A stretch of 64,000 nt of DNA from Haematobia irritans. Taxonomy: Eukaryota > Arthropoda > Insecta > Diptera > Muscidae. The DNA is taken from positions 84,445,983 to 84,509,982 of the forward strand of contig NC_134398.1 in assembly GCF_050003625.1 (NCBI RefSeq), given 5' to 3'. The position numbers and the translations under genes were made by a program. Of the stretch, positions 9,181 through 21,200 are shown piece after piece (position 1 is the stretch's first letter; each line of letters opens with the position of its first letter). A model generated the notes under the pieces. The model was not told the origin of the DNA. It saw only the letters and a program-made list of their open reading frames with translations, and ran no database searches.

Positions 9181-11690
9181 TCAAAATACCAACATTTTCC
9201 TTCTAAAATCGCCACTGCTTAGTCGAAAAGTTGTAAAAATGACTCTAATTTTCCTAAACTTCTAATACATATTTATTTATTTACAAAATTAGACTTATAG
9301 TATAATATAAGAATAATAGTACAATAGTAGCATTGGCTACCTAATACATATATATCGAGCGATAAACCATAAATAAACTTTTTCGAAGTTTCCTTAAAAT
9401 TGCTTCAGATTTAAATGTTTCCCATATTTATACCCTGCGCCACACTGTGGAACAGGGTATTATAAGTTAGTGCATATGTTTGTAACACCCAGAAGGAGAC
9501 GAGATAGACACATGGTGACTTTGGCAATAATGCTCAGGGTGGATCCCTGAGTCGATATAACCATGTCCGTCTGTCCGTCCGTCCGTCTGTCTGTGAACAC
9601 ATTTTTGTGATCAAAGTCTAGGTCGCAATTTAAGTCCAATCGCCTTCAAATTTGGCACATGTTCATAATTTGGGTCAGAATATAACCCTATTGATTTTGG
9701 AAGAAATCGGTTCAGATATAGATATAGCTCCCATATATATCTTTCGCCCGATATGCACTAATATGGACCCAGCAGTCAGAGTTTTATACCGATTTGCTTG
9801 AAATTTTGTACAAACGTAACACTTAGTCGTATAGTCAAGTGTGCAAAATTTTACTGAAATCGGTTCAGATTTAGATATAGCTGCCATATATATTTATCCC
9901 CTATCTGGTCATAATTGGCATGTTTATCAACCGATGTTCTTCAAATTCAGGACAACCGAATATTTTATGAGTCTCGAAAGACTTGCAAAATATCAGCCAA
10001 ATCGGTTCAGATTTAGATATAGCTCCCATATATATCTTTCGTCCGATTTAGACTTATATGACCACAGAGGCCAGAGTTTACTATCGATTTTCGTGAAATT
10101 TTGCATAAAGAGTAGAATTGACATTCTACCTATGCTTGGTAAATTTGATTGAAATCGATTCAGATTTAGATATAGCTCCCATATATATCCTTCGCCCGAT
10201 TTAAACTTATATGGCCTCAAAAGCCAGAGTTTTGCGCTTATTTGGTTCAAATTTTGCACAAGAAGTACGTTTAATAGTATCGGTAAGTGTGCCAAATTTG
10301 GTTGAAATCGGTTCAGATTTAGATATAGCTCCCATATATATCATTCGCCCGATTTACACTCAAATGACCATGGGGGCCAGTGTTATACTCCCATTTACGT
10401 GAAATTTTGTAGAGACAGAATTATTATTCTAATTATGCATGTCAAATTTAGTCGAAATCGGTTCAGATTATATATCGCTCCCATATATATATACACCAGA
10501 GTTGGGAAAAAATGGTAGACTATTTCATATTTTAGACCAATTTTCAATGGAATTTTCCTCTAATTGACTGCATAGTTTACACGGAGAATGTATTTAATAT
10601 GATATATGATAAGTGTGTCAAGTTTGATCTAATTTGGTTCAGAATTAATTAAAGCCTCCATATATTCGTTCTTCCGGTTTATACAAATATGGCCAAATTC
10701 CCACACTTTACACAAAATTCTGTGATGATTTCCCCATATCGTAGTCATATCCTATACACTGTAATGCCAGAATTTCCACAGAAGTTTTAAATAAGGCTCC
10801 AAGTCGCCCGACTTGACCAAATAATATATCACAACCCACACTTGACCACATATCTTGGCGAGATCTAACCAATACCCTTGTAAATTCGTTACTGATAAGT
10901 AGCAAAAGTTGTAAATATTACTAAAATTGTCCTATATCTCGAATATCTTTCGCCCGATATAGACTAATATGGTCCTAAAAGCCCGAAATTTGGCCCAATT
11001 TGGTTGAAATTTTGCACAGGGAGTAGATTTAGCATTGTAGCTATGCGTGCCAAATTTGATTGAAATCGGTTCAGATTTAGATTTGGTTGAAATCGATTCA
11101 GATTTAGATATAGCTCCCATATATATCTTTCGCCCGATATAGACTAATATGGTCCTAAAAGCCCGAAATTTGGCCCAATTTGGTTGAAATTTTGCACAGG
11201 GAGTAGATTTAGCATTGTAGCTATGCGTGCCAAATTTGGTTGAAATCGGTTCAGATTTAGATATAGCTCCCATATAATACCAACATTTTCCTTGTAAAAT
11301 CGCCACTGCTTAGTCGAAAAGTTGTAAAAATGATTCTAATTTTCCTAAACTTCTAATACATATATATCGAGCGATAAATCATAAATAAACTTTTTCGAAG
11401 ATTCCTTAAAATTGCTTCAGATTTAAACGTTTCCCATATTTTTTTACTAACATTGTGTTCCACCCTAGTGCATTAGCCGACTTAAATTTTGAGTCTATAG
11501 ATTTTGTAGAAGTCTATCAAATTCTTCAAGATCGAGTGATATTTAAATGTATGTATTTGGGACAAACCTTTATATATAGCCCCCAACACATTTGACGGAT
11601 ATGATATGGTATCGAAAATTTAGATCTACAAAGTGGTGCAGGGTATAATATAGTCGGCCCCGCCCGACTTTAGACTTTCCTTACTGGTTT

Positions 11691-12749
11691 TTTTTATATT
11701 TTAATGCGTAATTTTTTGTTTTCTTTTTTCAAATAGTTTAAAAAAGAGTAAGAATAAATAAAATGGTACAAATGGCTGTTGAAACGATGGACAATCGTCC
11801 GATGACAAGTTTATATTACATTCATCGCTTCTCCGCCAATTTTGCACCACTTCCGGAGCAAAAATAACATTTTCACGTCGTTTTTGGCGACGCTTTTTTA
11901 CAGCATTATTAAGATATTATTTTATGAAATAATAGTTTTAATATCAATTACTTTTTTTTAAAATTAAATTGACTAAACAAAATAATAAAGGAGCTTTAGT
12001 TATTAAACTAAACAAAATTTAGGAACTTAAATCATAAGTTCAACCACAGCTTTATTTCATAAATATCAGACTTCAAACATTCCCATCGGCAACTGCTACC
12101 ACGACCCAAGTAATTCGATTGTGCATGAAAGTCTTTAGCGGAACTTTGTGCGGTTGTATATACTTGTTTAATTTTTATGAAAATGGAAAATCGTAAATAG
12201 GTTTTCAAATTCTGGGGGTCCAAAATTTTTCTGGGGGGGTCAAGCCCCCTCCCCAGAGGCCTTCCTACGCTTATGATAAAATGGGGAGAATAACTGTTCT
12301 TTCTATTTCTCAAACTGCATTTTGTACATGTATGTAGTACTCTATGAAGTTTTGTTCTCGCAACATACTGGACATGATCTTTCTGAGTACCCTTGAATAA
12401 GACAGAGGGAGATATTTGTATTCTTTGGTAGTGAAGTAGTCCCGGGCAAAATCGTTCACCGTAGTGATCCGGACTCATCGTTCCTTTTGTACAAAGGAAC
12501 TAGTTCCTTCAAATCGTTCCATCGTTCCTTTTCGTTTCGAATTTTTATATTTGTCATCACTGCTATCTACTAAAGACATACATGAAATTGTTTCTTTACT
12601 TTGTGCAATGAAGACCGTGGTCAATTAAAAGATATAAAAAATATGGAAAATTGAATGAAATTACTTCAAATAGTTTGTAAGAAAAAATGATGAATGATAT
12701 GGAAAATTTAAGGAAGTAACCATACTCGGAAAACTAAACTATTTAGGTT
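11691..12749. other. No gene seen; G-rich end near 12240
   Basis: AT-rich DNA with no convincing reading frame. At 12211-12272 are two G-runs and GGTCAAGCCCCCTCCCC before CCTACGCTTA, resembling in reverse the G/C-hairpin termini at 7188 and 55166. At 12474-12540 TCGTTCC words alternate with GGAACTAGTTCC, a small palindromic cluster. Confidence 0.4.
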
Positions 12750-13547
12750 TGGGTTAGGTTAAAGTGGCAGCCCGAGTAAGTTTCAGGCTCACTTAGACTA
12801 TTCAGTCCATTGTGATGTGGTATCACAATGGACTGAATAGTCTAACTTAAAGTACCCATTACATATGGGCACTTCTAGTTTTAACCACTGAACCTTCACT
12901 ATTATTTTCTTTTATTGAACCAACCAGATTGTTCTAAAAAATTAACAGACTGCTTAAGTTAACGTTTTCCAGGCCCGCCAGCAATCTGAAGCTATATGCC
13001 CCTAAAATTTGCTTACGCCTTACACAAAATGCAGGACACTCACACAAGAGGTGTTTAATTGATTCCTTTTCCTCCGCATCATGACAGCTCATACAGTAGT
13101 CATATTAGGTGAATATTGTACTGCTCAGCCATCCCGTTGAGAGATTTGCGGCAGTCGATGGCCGTTTTCGAGTTGAGGAACACAGAGTCCAAGGATTTTA
13201 TTGCTGGTTGACTGTCTGAGTATATATTAATGCCAATATTGCTTGGAGCATTACTTCTCAGCCAATTCACCACTTCTCTTATTGCAAATATTTCAGCCTG
13301 AAAAACACTACAGTGATCAGGTAATCTTTTCGCTATTCGAAGTTCCACATCTTTAGAATATACTCCGAAACCCACTTGTCCATCCAATTTGGAGCCATCA
13401 GTGTAGAAATCTATATATCTTTTATTTCCCGGGGTCCGTGTACACCACGCCTCACTGTTGGGAATTAGAGTCTCAAACTTGTTGTCGAAAAGTGGTATCG
13501 TGTAATCCACTACGTTAGGCACATCTGGCATTATTTTGAGGACAAAT
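12750..13547 (-). pseudogene. LOA-type non-LTR fragment (RNase H end and 3' UTR)
   Basis: A 3' piece of the element seen complete at 18028-22950. On the minus strand from 13531 it encodes the RNase H region: [17 protein letters not shown] with the first acid, FQAEIFAIREV with the glutamate, [12 protein letters not shown] with the next aspartate. It then jumps at about 13098 over roughly 300 bp (the stretch equal to 18365-18664) into the C-terminal zinc-finger and 3' UTR sequence. It is cut at 13547 on its upstream side by MITE sequence. The 3' end is GCCACTTTAACCTAACC. A 24-bp palindrome in its UTR is listed separately. Confidence 0.88.
12793..12845. repeat. Perfect 24-bp palindrome, 5-nt spacer
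   Basis: Arms 12793-12816 and 12822-12845 are exact inverted copies with GTGGT between them. The related LOA copy at 18070-18115 has the left arm followed by ACCACATTAACT and no right arm. So here that stretch was replaced by an inverted copy of the neighbouring sequence, the signature of a fold-back template switch. Confidence 0.93.
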
Positions 13548-14332
13548 GTTTAACTACCCATTTAGAAATTTGTTTAAGGAAATTTCCATCGTATTTTGTA
13601 GGTCATGAACTAAACGATTGTTATTTACAATTGGTATATTTTCCTTTTGAGTAGTTAAATTTCGTTGAAGATGCGTATAAACTAAAATAACGAGACACTT
13701 TTTGTGCTAGAATAGGTGTGCAGCGAAAACAATAGATGGCGAAGGTGAAAAATGTTGCATTTACGCCGTTCGATACATACACGTTCGTTAATTTAAAACT
13801 TATACATTTATAAAACGTATAAATTTCTTCACGAAAAACACCCAAGAGATTTTAAATTTTGAGTAAATAATAATGAGGAACATTTGCTCTATGTCATTTC
13901 CTGATTTGCTCGACAAGTATGTATCGAACAAATCTGCAATATCTACCAAATCATTAATAATAGGTATATAAAAAATTTCGTCCTGGGTGTCTTACTGTAA
14001 CTGATTCGTCGGCACAGGTTCCGTTATAAAATTTGCTAAATCATAAAGCTAGTATTTAAATATAGACTTACATATAGCAGAGTGTCACGTACAGAAGTAT
14101 TATGATCACTTCAAACATGTTTCAAAAACAAAATGTTATTTTTGGACTGGGAACGCAAAAATCTTTTTTTTTTCTACAAACACATACAGGGTTGGCAAAA
14201 TCTGGACATTTTTAAACGAATATGTTCCCATTTCTACATTGTGTTTCAGAAATAATGGTATTCAAAACTTTTAGTTAAAATGAGAGTGTAAGAAATTGAA
14301 TTGAACTAAAATTGCTGAAATCATATACACTC
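13548..14332. other. No gene seen; MITE fragment and AT-rich DNA
   Basis: 13548-13710 is a diverged fragment of the CACWGAAAAAA MITE (contains GGTCATGAACTAAACGATTG and ACGAGACACTTTTTG in complement). The rest up to 14332 is AT-rich without recognisable features; CAGGGTTGGCAAAATCTGG at 14188 resembles a lone hAT-type end. Confidence 0.4.
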
Positions 14333-14546
14333 CAGGGATGGAAAATGCAATACTATAGTACTTTTTTCAATACTTTTTCAACCTGGTCAGTACCGCAGTA
14401 CCCCCGCGAATGATTTACTACCTTTTGTGTAGACATTTTTGAGTCGATATCAGAAGGGAATTTTTGTTGAAATTTAGAGAAAAGTACTTTTTCGCTCAAA
14501 AAATACCTTTTTTGTACTTTCTTAAAAATTGTATTTTCCATCCCTG
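14333..14546. mobile_element. hAT MITE (8-bp TSD ATACACTC)
   Basis: 214 bp bounded by CAGGGATGGAAAATGCAAT and the inverted partner ending TTTTCCATCCCTG, with a perfect duplication ATACACTC at 14325-14332 and 14547-14554. The small open frame inside is not a gene. Confidence 0.93.
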
Positions 14547-14654
14547 ATACACTCTAAGGTAGTGATCAAGATGGAATAACAGTGTGTATCAGTTTCCAAT
14601 GTTACTCTACATATTGATATATTTAATTTGGTGTATGATAAAAGTGTTTGAGAT

Positions 14655-14925
14655 ATATCCTCCATTAGAAAGTGGGCGTGGCAGTGGGCGGATCGGTCCG
14701 AAATGTTGATCATACTTTATACTCAGCCCCAGTGGTACATGAACACAATTTCAGAGCTCTAGGCGCTTCCTTTGGGTTGAAATACGCTCTTCATTTGAAA
14801 GTAGACCTGGGAGTGGGCGGATCGCTCCAAAATTTTGATTATACTTTATTCGCATCCTCAGTGGTAAATGTACAAAATTTCAGAGCTCTAGGTGCTTCCG
14901 TTGATTTAATGCGTCAAAGCCCTGT
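14655..14925 (+). repeat. Two direct repeats upstream of the kinase gene
   Basis: Two units of about 135 bp, near 14672 and 14809. Each contains GTGGGCGGATCG, TTTTGAT/ATGTTGAT plus ATACTTTAT, CCCAGTGGTA-like, and AATTTCAGAGCTCTAGG. They open a short frame (14672-14983) through repetition only. It could be a degraded transposon or an upstream control region; nothing in the sequence decides this. Confidence 0.5.
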
Positions 14926-15106
14926 CATTTGGCCTACTTTGCAATGGTTTGATATTCTGCTACTATATTTTTTCTATATTTGATGTTTACACAGCGAGAG
15001 CAAAACACCCACTTTGAGTAAAAACGTTTGTAAATTTTTGTGATATAAAAAAGTATGTTTGATAAAATAGGTCTTATATAATTATTATTTATTTATACAT
15101 TTGTAG

Positions 15107-15155
15107 ATTCATTAATGCGCTATGAACCGGTATATAACTTTAACCCAACTGGGTG
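15107..15155 (+). promoter_or_regulatory. 5' UTR end with upstream ORF overlapping the start codon
   Basis: ATTTGTAG at 15099-15106 is a plausible 3' splice site, so the first coding exon probably begins in a 5' UTR at 15107 and earlier exons lie elsewhere. An upstream ATG at 15114 (TTAATGCGC) opens a 13-codon frame that ends with TGA at 15153-15155 and overlaps the kinase ATG at 15122 in another frame. If transcribed, it would reduce initiation at the main start. Confidence 0.45.
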
Positions 15156-15277
15156 ATGGCACATATGGTACAGTTGTGCTTGGTCAGAGAAAGGATACAG
15201 GCGAAAAGGTTGCCATCAAACGGATGAAACGGAAATACTACTCCTGGGAGGAAGCCATGAATTTGAGAGAAGTCAAG
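15122..15277 (+). CDS. ICK/MAK: Kinase exon 1 (residues 1-52)
   Basis: Encodes [20 protein letters not shown] through NLREVK: the ATP-binding glycine loop and catalytic Lys33. Donor AAG|gtaaat, phase 0. The ATG at 15122 is chosen because it matches the conserved family N-terminus. Confidence 0.95.
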
Positions 15278-18200
15278 GTAAATCTTATAAACAGATCGCC
15301 GAAATTAACAAATATTAAATTCTTCCACATTCTTATGGAAAATTATAGTCCCTGAAGAAGTTGTCACATCCAAACATTGTGAAGTTGAAGGAAGTTATAC
15401 GGGAGAATGATACTCTGTACTTCGTTTTTGAATATATGAAGGAGAACCTGTATCAAATGATAAAGGATCGGGAAACCCATCTGCCTGAGCCCACACTAAA
15501 AAGTATATTGTTTCAGGTAATTTCAGATGTCTTGTGTAACTGCCTTTTACTCAAACTCTAAAAATCGTTTATAGGTTTTAACGGGACTGGCTTTCATGCA
15601 CAGGCATGGTTTTTTCCATCGCGATCTAAAGCCAGAAAATTTACTTTGTTCCGGACCGGAACTAATAAAAATTGCTGACTTTGGACTAGCAAGAGAGATT
15701 CGATCGAGACCTCCATTTACGGATTATGTATCTACGAGATGGTGAGTAACGAAACAATTAAGTTGTTATAGATGGGAATATTTATGATAAATGACTTGAT
15801 ATATTTTTTATTTATTATCATTACTATGCTATAAGTTCAATGGTTTACTAGAACAAGTATATACGGCCGTAAGTTCGGCCAGGCCGAATCTTATGTCCTT
15901 CCACCATGGATTGCGTAGAAAGTTCTACTACACTGAAAAAAATTTCCGTTGTTAAACTAGCGATAACTTTAACTTATGTTTATTGCAAAAAAAATATTTG
16001 TAGTTAAATTTTATTAGTTTTTTCGAAATTTTCCTCAGTTCAATGAAATTTTCCTTTTGTTAAGTATTTCTCAAATATTTTATGAACTAAACGAGGGTAC
16101 AAAGCTCACATAATTTCAGTATGAACTAACGCAAAAGAAAATTTTCGTACGATTCCCAAAAATAGTAAGAATGAAATACAGTAAGGTTAAAATTGTCACG
16201 CTGTGGCACCAATGATTTTGTTCTTTACTTTTAGTTCATTTTGTCTTCTACGAAAGGGGTAATTTCGTGAATTGCAGTTGAAAAGTCTACCAGGGCATTA
16301 CATTTTCCTGGTTTTAACAACGCTTTGTGAAAATCTCAAAATGTGGAGTATAATTTTGTTAAATTTTCGCACGAGGTAGTTTATCCCTGTTATAAAACAG
16401 TTTACTTTTTTCGGTTGTATTTGGGTTCGTTGGGCGATATTTTATTATTTAAACCTAAAACATACATATTTAAATTTTAGAAATATATATCTCCTTAATA
16501 TAAGAAGTACAACAATAAATCGAATTAAAGTCTATAACAAAACTAAATCCTTGCGATTCCGAATATCGGAACAAAAAAGGCAGATTAAATAAATTGATCG
16601 GTTTATATAGATGAGTCTATTATTATGAACCGATATTTTCGCATGGTAATTAGAGATCCAAATTTCATTTCATTTATTTCAATCAATAATCAAATAGCCT
16701 AAATTGGCCTATACAATTACGCAGTTTTCCAATGTTTGACACTATAATTAATAATACATAAATATAATAACATCTTATGAACTAATAATTCACTGTTATT
16801 CCTAATACTAATAACTGACACGAATGTAGAAGAGATCCATTTAAGATGTGGTTTACCATTAGCTCGAGCTTTAATATAATTTTTCAGATGAGCTGTAACA
16901 TACAGTTTCGTAATAGATCACAAGTCGATGAGAAATTTCTCCTCTCGTAAGGAACGAACGTATTCCACAGTTATATCGCGCGGACGCGGAACGACCTTTG
17001 AATAATTATTGACCGGTACTGTGGAACTTGCAGTGACTGTGTCCGGGCCGAATTTGCCAAAAATGAATTTCGAAGACAAATAGAATGGTCTATTACATTT
17101 AACGACCTTGTACATAAGGAGAAGCGCTCTAAGTCTCACTACACAGAAAAAAATCTCACGAAAAATTTTCCAATTCAAATTTTAATTGAGTTTTAAAAAA
17201 TATTCAATTAAAAATTTAATTGGTTCAACGAATTTTTTAATTGAAACAAAAATCAATCACAAAAAATAATAGTATCAATTAATTTTTTAATTGGATCAAA
17301 TAATTGTTTAATGAACCTTCAATTAATTTTTTAATTGATACTATCATTTCTGTGATTGAAGACATTTCAATTAAAAAATTAATTGGATCAATTAATTTCG
17401 TGATTGAATCAGAATTTTTTTTTTTTTGTGTGTAGGCTCTCAAAACTACAACCTATAAACTGATAGACATATGAACTTATATGGTCACTGCAACGAAGGT
17501 TATATACAAAACGAATTATTATGTGGAAACACAATTTCAGTCGATCAAGACTACCAATACAAGCACCTGCACCGGAAAAAAAAGTTTACTATTTTTTATG
17601 AAAAATGAACTAACCCATAGGAAGAATGACCATGATTTGGCGCCAAAGATTTTTTTATCTAGATAAGTTTATGATTTTCTTATAAATTAGTTCATATATT
17701 GCATCGTATTTTAGTTCATTTTTCTATGCTATGGGAAGAATATACTTAAACTCATTCAAAATATTCCTGCTATCCGGAAAAATGAACAATTTTTTGGGAA
17801 GCCTGTATTAAGAAATTGGTTTGAAATAAACTGTTTGTCAGTATAATTTTCAAAAAAGTAGAGAAATTGAGGAATTAAGAAATTTTTCGTACAAAACAAG
17901 TCAATTTTCTATAACCACCAGAATTTTATTTCAAAAAGTTATTATGATATTACACAAAACTATGGCTTATGATATACAATAAAAGGAATATTTTTATTCG
18001 TACGTTGGATGCAGTTACTTGTCGATAGTTAGGTTAGGTTAAAGTGGCAGCCCGATTAAGATTCAGGCACACTTAGACTATTCAGTCCATTGTGATACCA
18101 CATTAACTAAAAGTACCTATTACATATGGGCACTTCTAGTTTTAACCGCTGAACCTTCTTGATTATTTTTCTTTGTTGAACCAACCAGATTGTTCCAAAA

Positions 18201-21200
18201 ACATTAGCAGACTGCTTAAGTTAACGTTTTCCAGATCCGCCAGTAATCTGAAGCTATATGCTCCTAAAAGTTGCTTGCGCTTTACACAAAATGCAGGACA
18301 CTCACACAAGAGGTGTTTAATTGATTCTTTTTCCTCCGCATCATGACAGCTCATACAATAGTCATTATACTTCGCGCCAATAGTTTTTGCAAAATCGCCT
18401 ATCAGGCAGCGACCCGTTATAGCAGATATCTGGAGTGATATCTGACGTCTCGAGAACATTAGCATATCTAGTGTGCGGTTTAAGTTGAAATGGGGCCATA
18501 TTTGCTTGGTGTCGTTACAACCCTTGCAATTCTCCCATCGAACATTTGCCATCATAACAGCCTTCTCAAGCAGCATGAGCTTGCAGGTAGCTAGGGGCAT
18601 ACCAACAAATTCTAGTTCATCCGCTTCGCAGTTCCCCGGTATGTTCCTATGGCCAGGCACCCATATTAGGTGAATATTGTACTGCTCAGCCATCTCATTG
18701 AGAGATTTGCGGCAGTCGACGGCCGTTTTCGAGTTGAGGAACACAGAATCCAAGGATTTTATTGCAGGTTGACTGTCTGAGTATATATTAATGCCCACAT
18801 TTTTTGGAACATTACTTCTCATCCAATTCGCCACCTCTCTTATTGCTAATATTTCAGCCTGAAAAATACTACAGTGGTTAGGTAATCTTTTCGCTATTCG
18901 AAGTTCCAGATCATTAGAATATACTCCGAACCCCACTTGTCCATCCAATTTGGAGCCATCAGTGTAGAAATCTATATATTCTTTATTCCCCGGAGTCTGT
19001 GTGCACCACGCCTCACTGTTGGGGATTAGAGTCTCAAACTTTTTGTCGAAAAGTGGACTCGCCAAAGTGTAATCCACTACGTTAGGCACATCTGGCATTA
19101 TTTTGAGGACAGAACCGTGACCGTAACCTTTTTCCGACCACAGCGATAGCTCGCGAAACCGCACAGCTGTTGTTGCAGCTGACTGTTTGGCCAAAATGTC
19201 TAAAGGCAATAGATGCAGCATGACATTAAGGGAATTTGTTCCTGTATTGCTGAATGCGCCTGAAATACACAAACACGCCATACGCTGAACTTTATCTAAA
19301 CAAGTCGGTTTCTGAAGTGCCGGCCACCAGACCACAACACCATATAGCATTATAGGTCTAACCACTGCCGTGTATAGCCAATGCACAATTTTTGGTTTTA
19401 GTCCCCACTTTTTTCCTATTGCCTTTTGCACGAGTACAAAGCTACAGTTTCCTTCCTCGCCCTTTCTTCAATATTAAGCTTAAAGTTCAGCTTCCTGTCC
19501 AAAATAACGCCAAGGTATTTTGCACAATCACCAAAGGGAATTTCAATACCCCCTAAGGAAATAGGCCTAACCGTGGGAGTTTTGCGATCTTTGCAGTACA
19601 TGACTAGTTCTACCTTTGCTGGATTTACCCCAAGACCATTGTCTTTCGCCCATTTCACAGTCATCCGGAGGGCCCTCTGAATAATATCTCTGATTGTGGA
19701 TGGGAATTTTCCCCTGACTGCCAGAGCCACATCATCTGCGTATGCCACCACTTTTATCCTTTCTTTTTCTAGAGTAACCAGAAGGCTATTTATAGCAACA
19801 TTCCAAAGAAGAGGTGATAGAACTCCTCCTTGGGGAGTGCCTCTGTTCACATACCTTTGTATGTTTGCTTGTCCTAGTGTGGCTGAAATACGCCTCTTCA
19901 TTAGCAGTTCGTCTAACAGCCTGAGTATACATGGATCAACATTCAGAGTTGTCAGTCCATTTAATATCGAGCTCGGATGGACATTATTGAACGCCCCTTC
20001 GATGTCTAGAAACGCCACGATTGTGTATTCTTTGACAGATAGTGAGCTTTCAATAAAGCTGACTAGTTCATGTAGTGCGGTCTCAGTAGACCTGCCCTTC
20101 GAGTATGCATGCTGTCGTTTCGAGAACAAACTTGAATCGATGCTAGTTCTAAGATAGATATCTATCATCCTCTCCAGAGTCTTAAGTAGGAATGAGGATA
20201 AGCTGATTGGTCGGAAATCCTTCGCCCACGAGTGAGAGGCTTTTCCCGCTTTAGGTATGAAAACGACTTTTGTTTCCCTCCACTTTCCTGGGATATATGA
20301 TAAGTTGATACATCCTTTATATATCACCGACAACCAGAGGATAATTTTGTCAGTTACAGCTTGTAACTCCGCCGGAGTAATTCCATAAGGTCCGGGGGAT
20401 TTGAATGGTCCAAAGCTATTTAGCGCCCATCTTATTCTAGTTTCCGATACAATTTCCTCGACAGGAAACGACCGCTGAGCAACTGTGGCACCGCCAGTAC
20501 ATGGTTCAACCGTCTGATTTCCAGGAAAATGTGTGTCCAATAGTACCTCCAGCGTCTCCTCACTGGACGTTGTCCAATTGCCCTCCGATGTTTTAATGAA
20601 ACCTGGAGCGGAGTTGGTGAATGCTAGAACCTTCCGTAGTCTGGAAGCCTCGGACGTATTCTCAATAATGCTGCAGTAACCATTCCAAGAGTTATGCTGA
20701 GCCTTTCTCAGTTCTCGCTTGTATCCTCTCAGATTCTTCTTGTAAGCGTCCCAGTCCTCAGGGGCTCTGGTGGACTTTGCCTTGTTAAAGAGCTTCCTGC
20801 AGGATTTCCTCATATTACTTAATTCCGTAGACCACCATGGTGGTCGATGTTTCCCCCTTGGCTTTCCTCTAGGGCATGCAGCTTTCAGTGAGATGTTGAA
20901 GGCCTTAGTAATCCGCTCCACTGCGTGTTCGATATCTTGCACATTTCTCATATTTGTCTCTGTTATTTCCGGTATCATCATATTGAACGATTCCCTATAC
21001 CTATTCCAGTCAGCTTTCCTAACATTTGGCGGAAATATGGTCTTGGTGATATGAACATCAAATTTGAAACTGATGTAGAGATGATCTGAGAAGCTGTGTT
21101 CACTTAAAACCTGCCACTCAGATATCATTTCATTCAGTTCTTGCGAGGCCAAGGTGATGTCCAAAACCTCTTGCCTGTTTTTAGTGACAAAGGTTGGGGC

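Larger units (their letters stand above)
7903..11690 (+). mobile_element. Helentron-like family 1 elements in tandem
   Basis: Head at 7903 is a hairpin (TTATACCCTTCACCAC facing GTGGTACAGGGTATAA), and the tail near 11650-11690 carries the palindrome GTCGGCCCCGCCCGAC followed by TTACTGGTTTT. A second, diverged head starts near 9431 with its own (GTCY)n tract at 9565-9593. The region is therefore two copies, the second sitting where the first one's tail (CGTTTCCCATATT) should continue. The interior consists of 153-bp units (separate entry). The frames at 8199-8390, 8750-9184, 9993-10295 and others are by-products of the unit being 51 codons long. No replicase or helicase is encoded, so non-autonomous. 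Confidence 0.65.

Noticed and set aside
8750..10402. Open frames encoding repeated [16 protein letters not shown] peptides
   Set aside because: They follow from a 153-bp tandem DNA repeat (51 codons) and occur on both strands and in several frames; no start context, introns or coding bias supports a gene.
7188..12272. A single 5-kb transposon bounded by G-rich ends at 7188 and 12272
   Set aside because: The two ends match only loosely and the flanks (ACACA / TGATAAAA) show no target duplication, so I kept them as separate ends.
16918..17178. Possible small gene in intron 3 (minus strand, 86 aa)
   Set aside because: Starts within a MITE end and matches no family I know; kept only as an unassigned relic.
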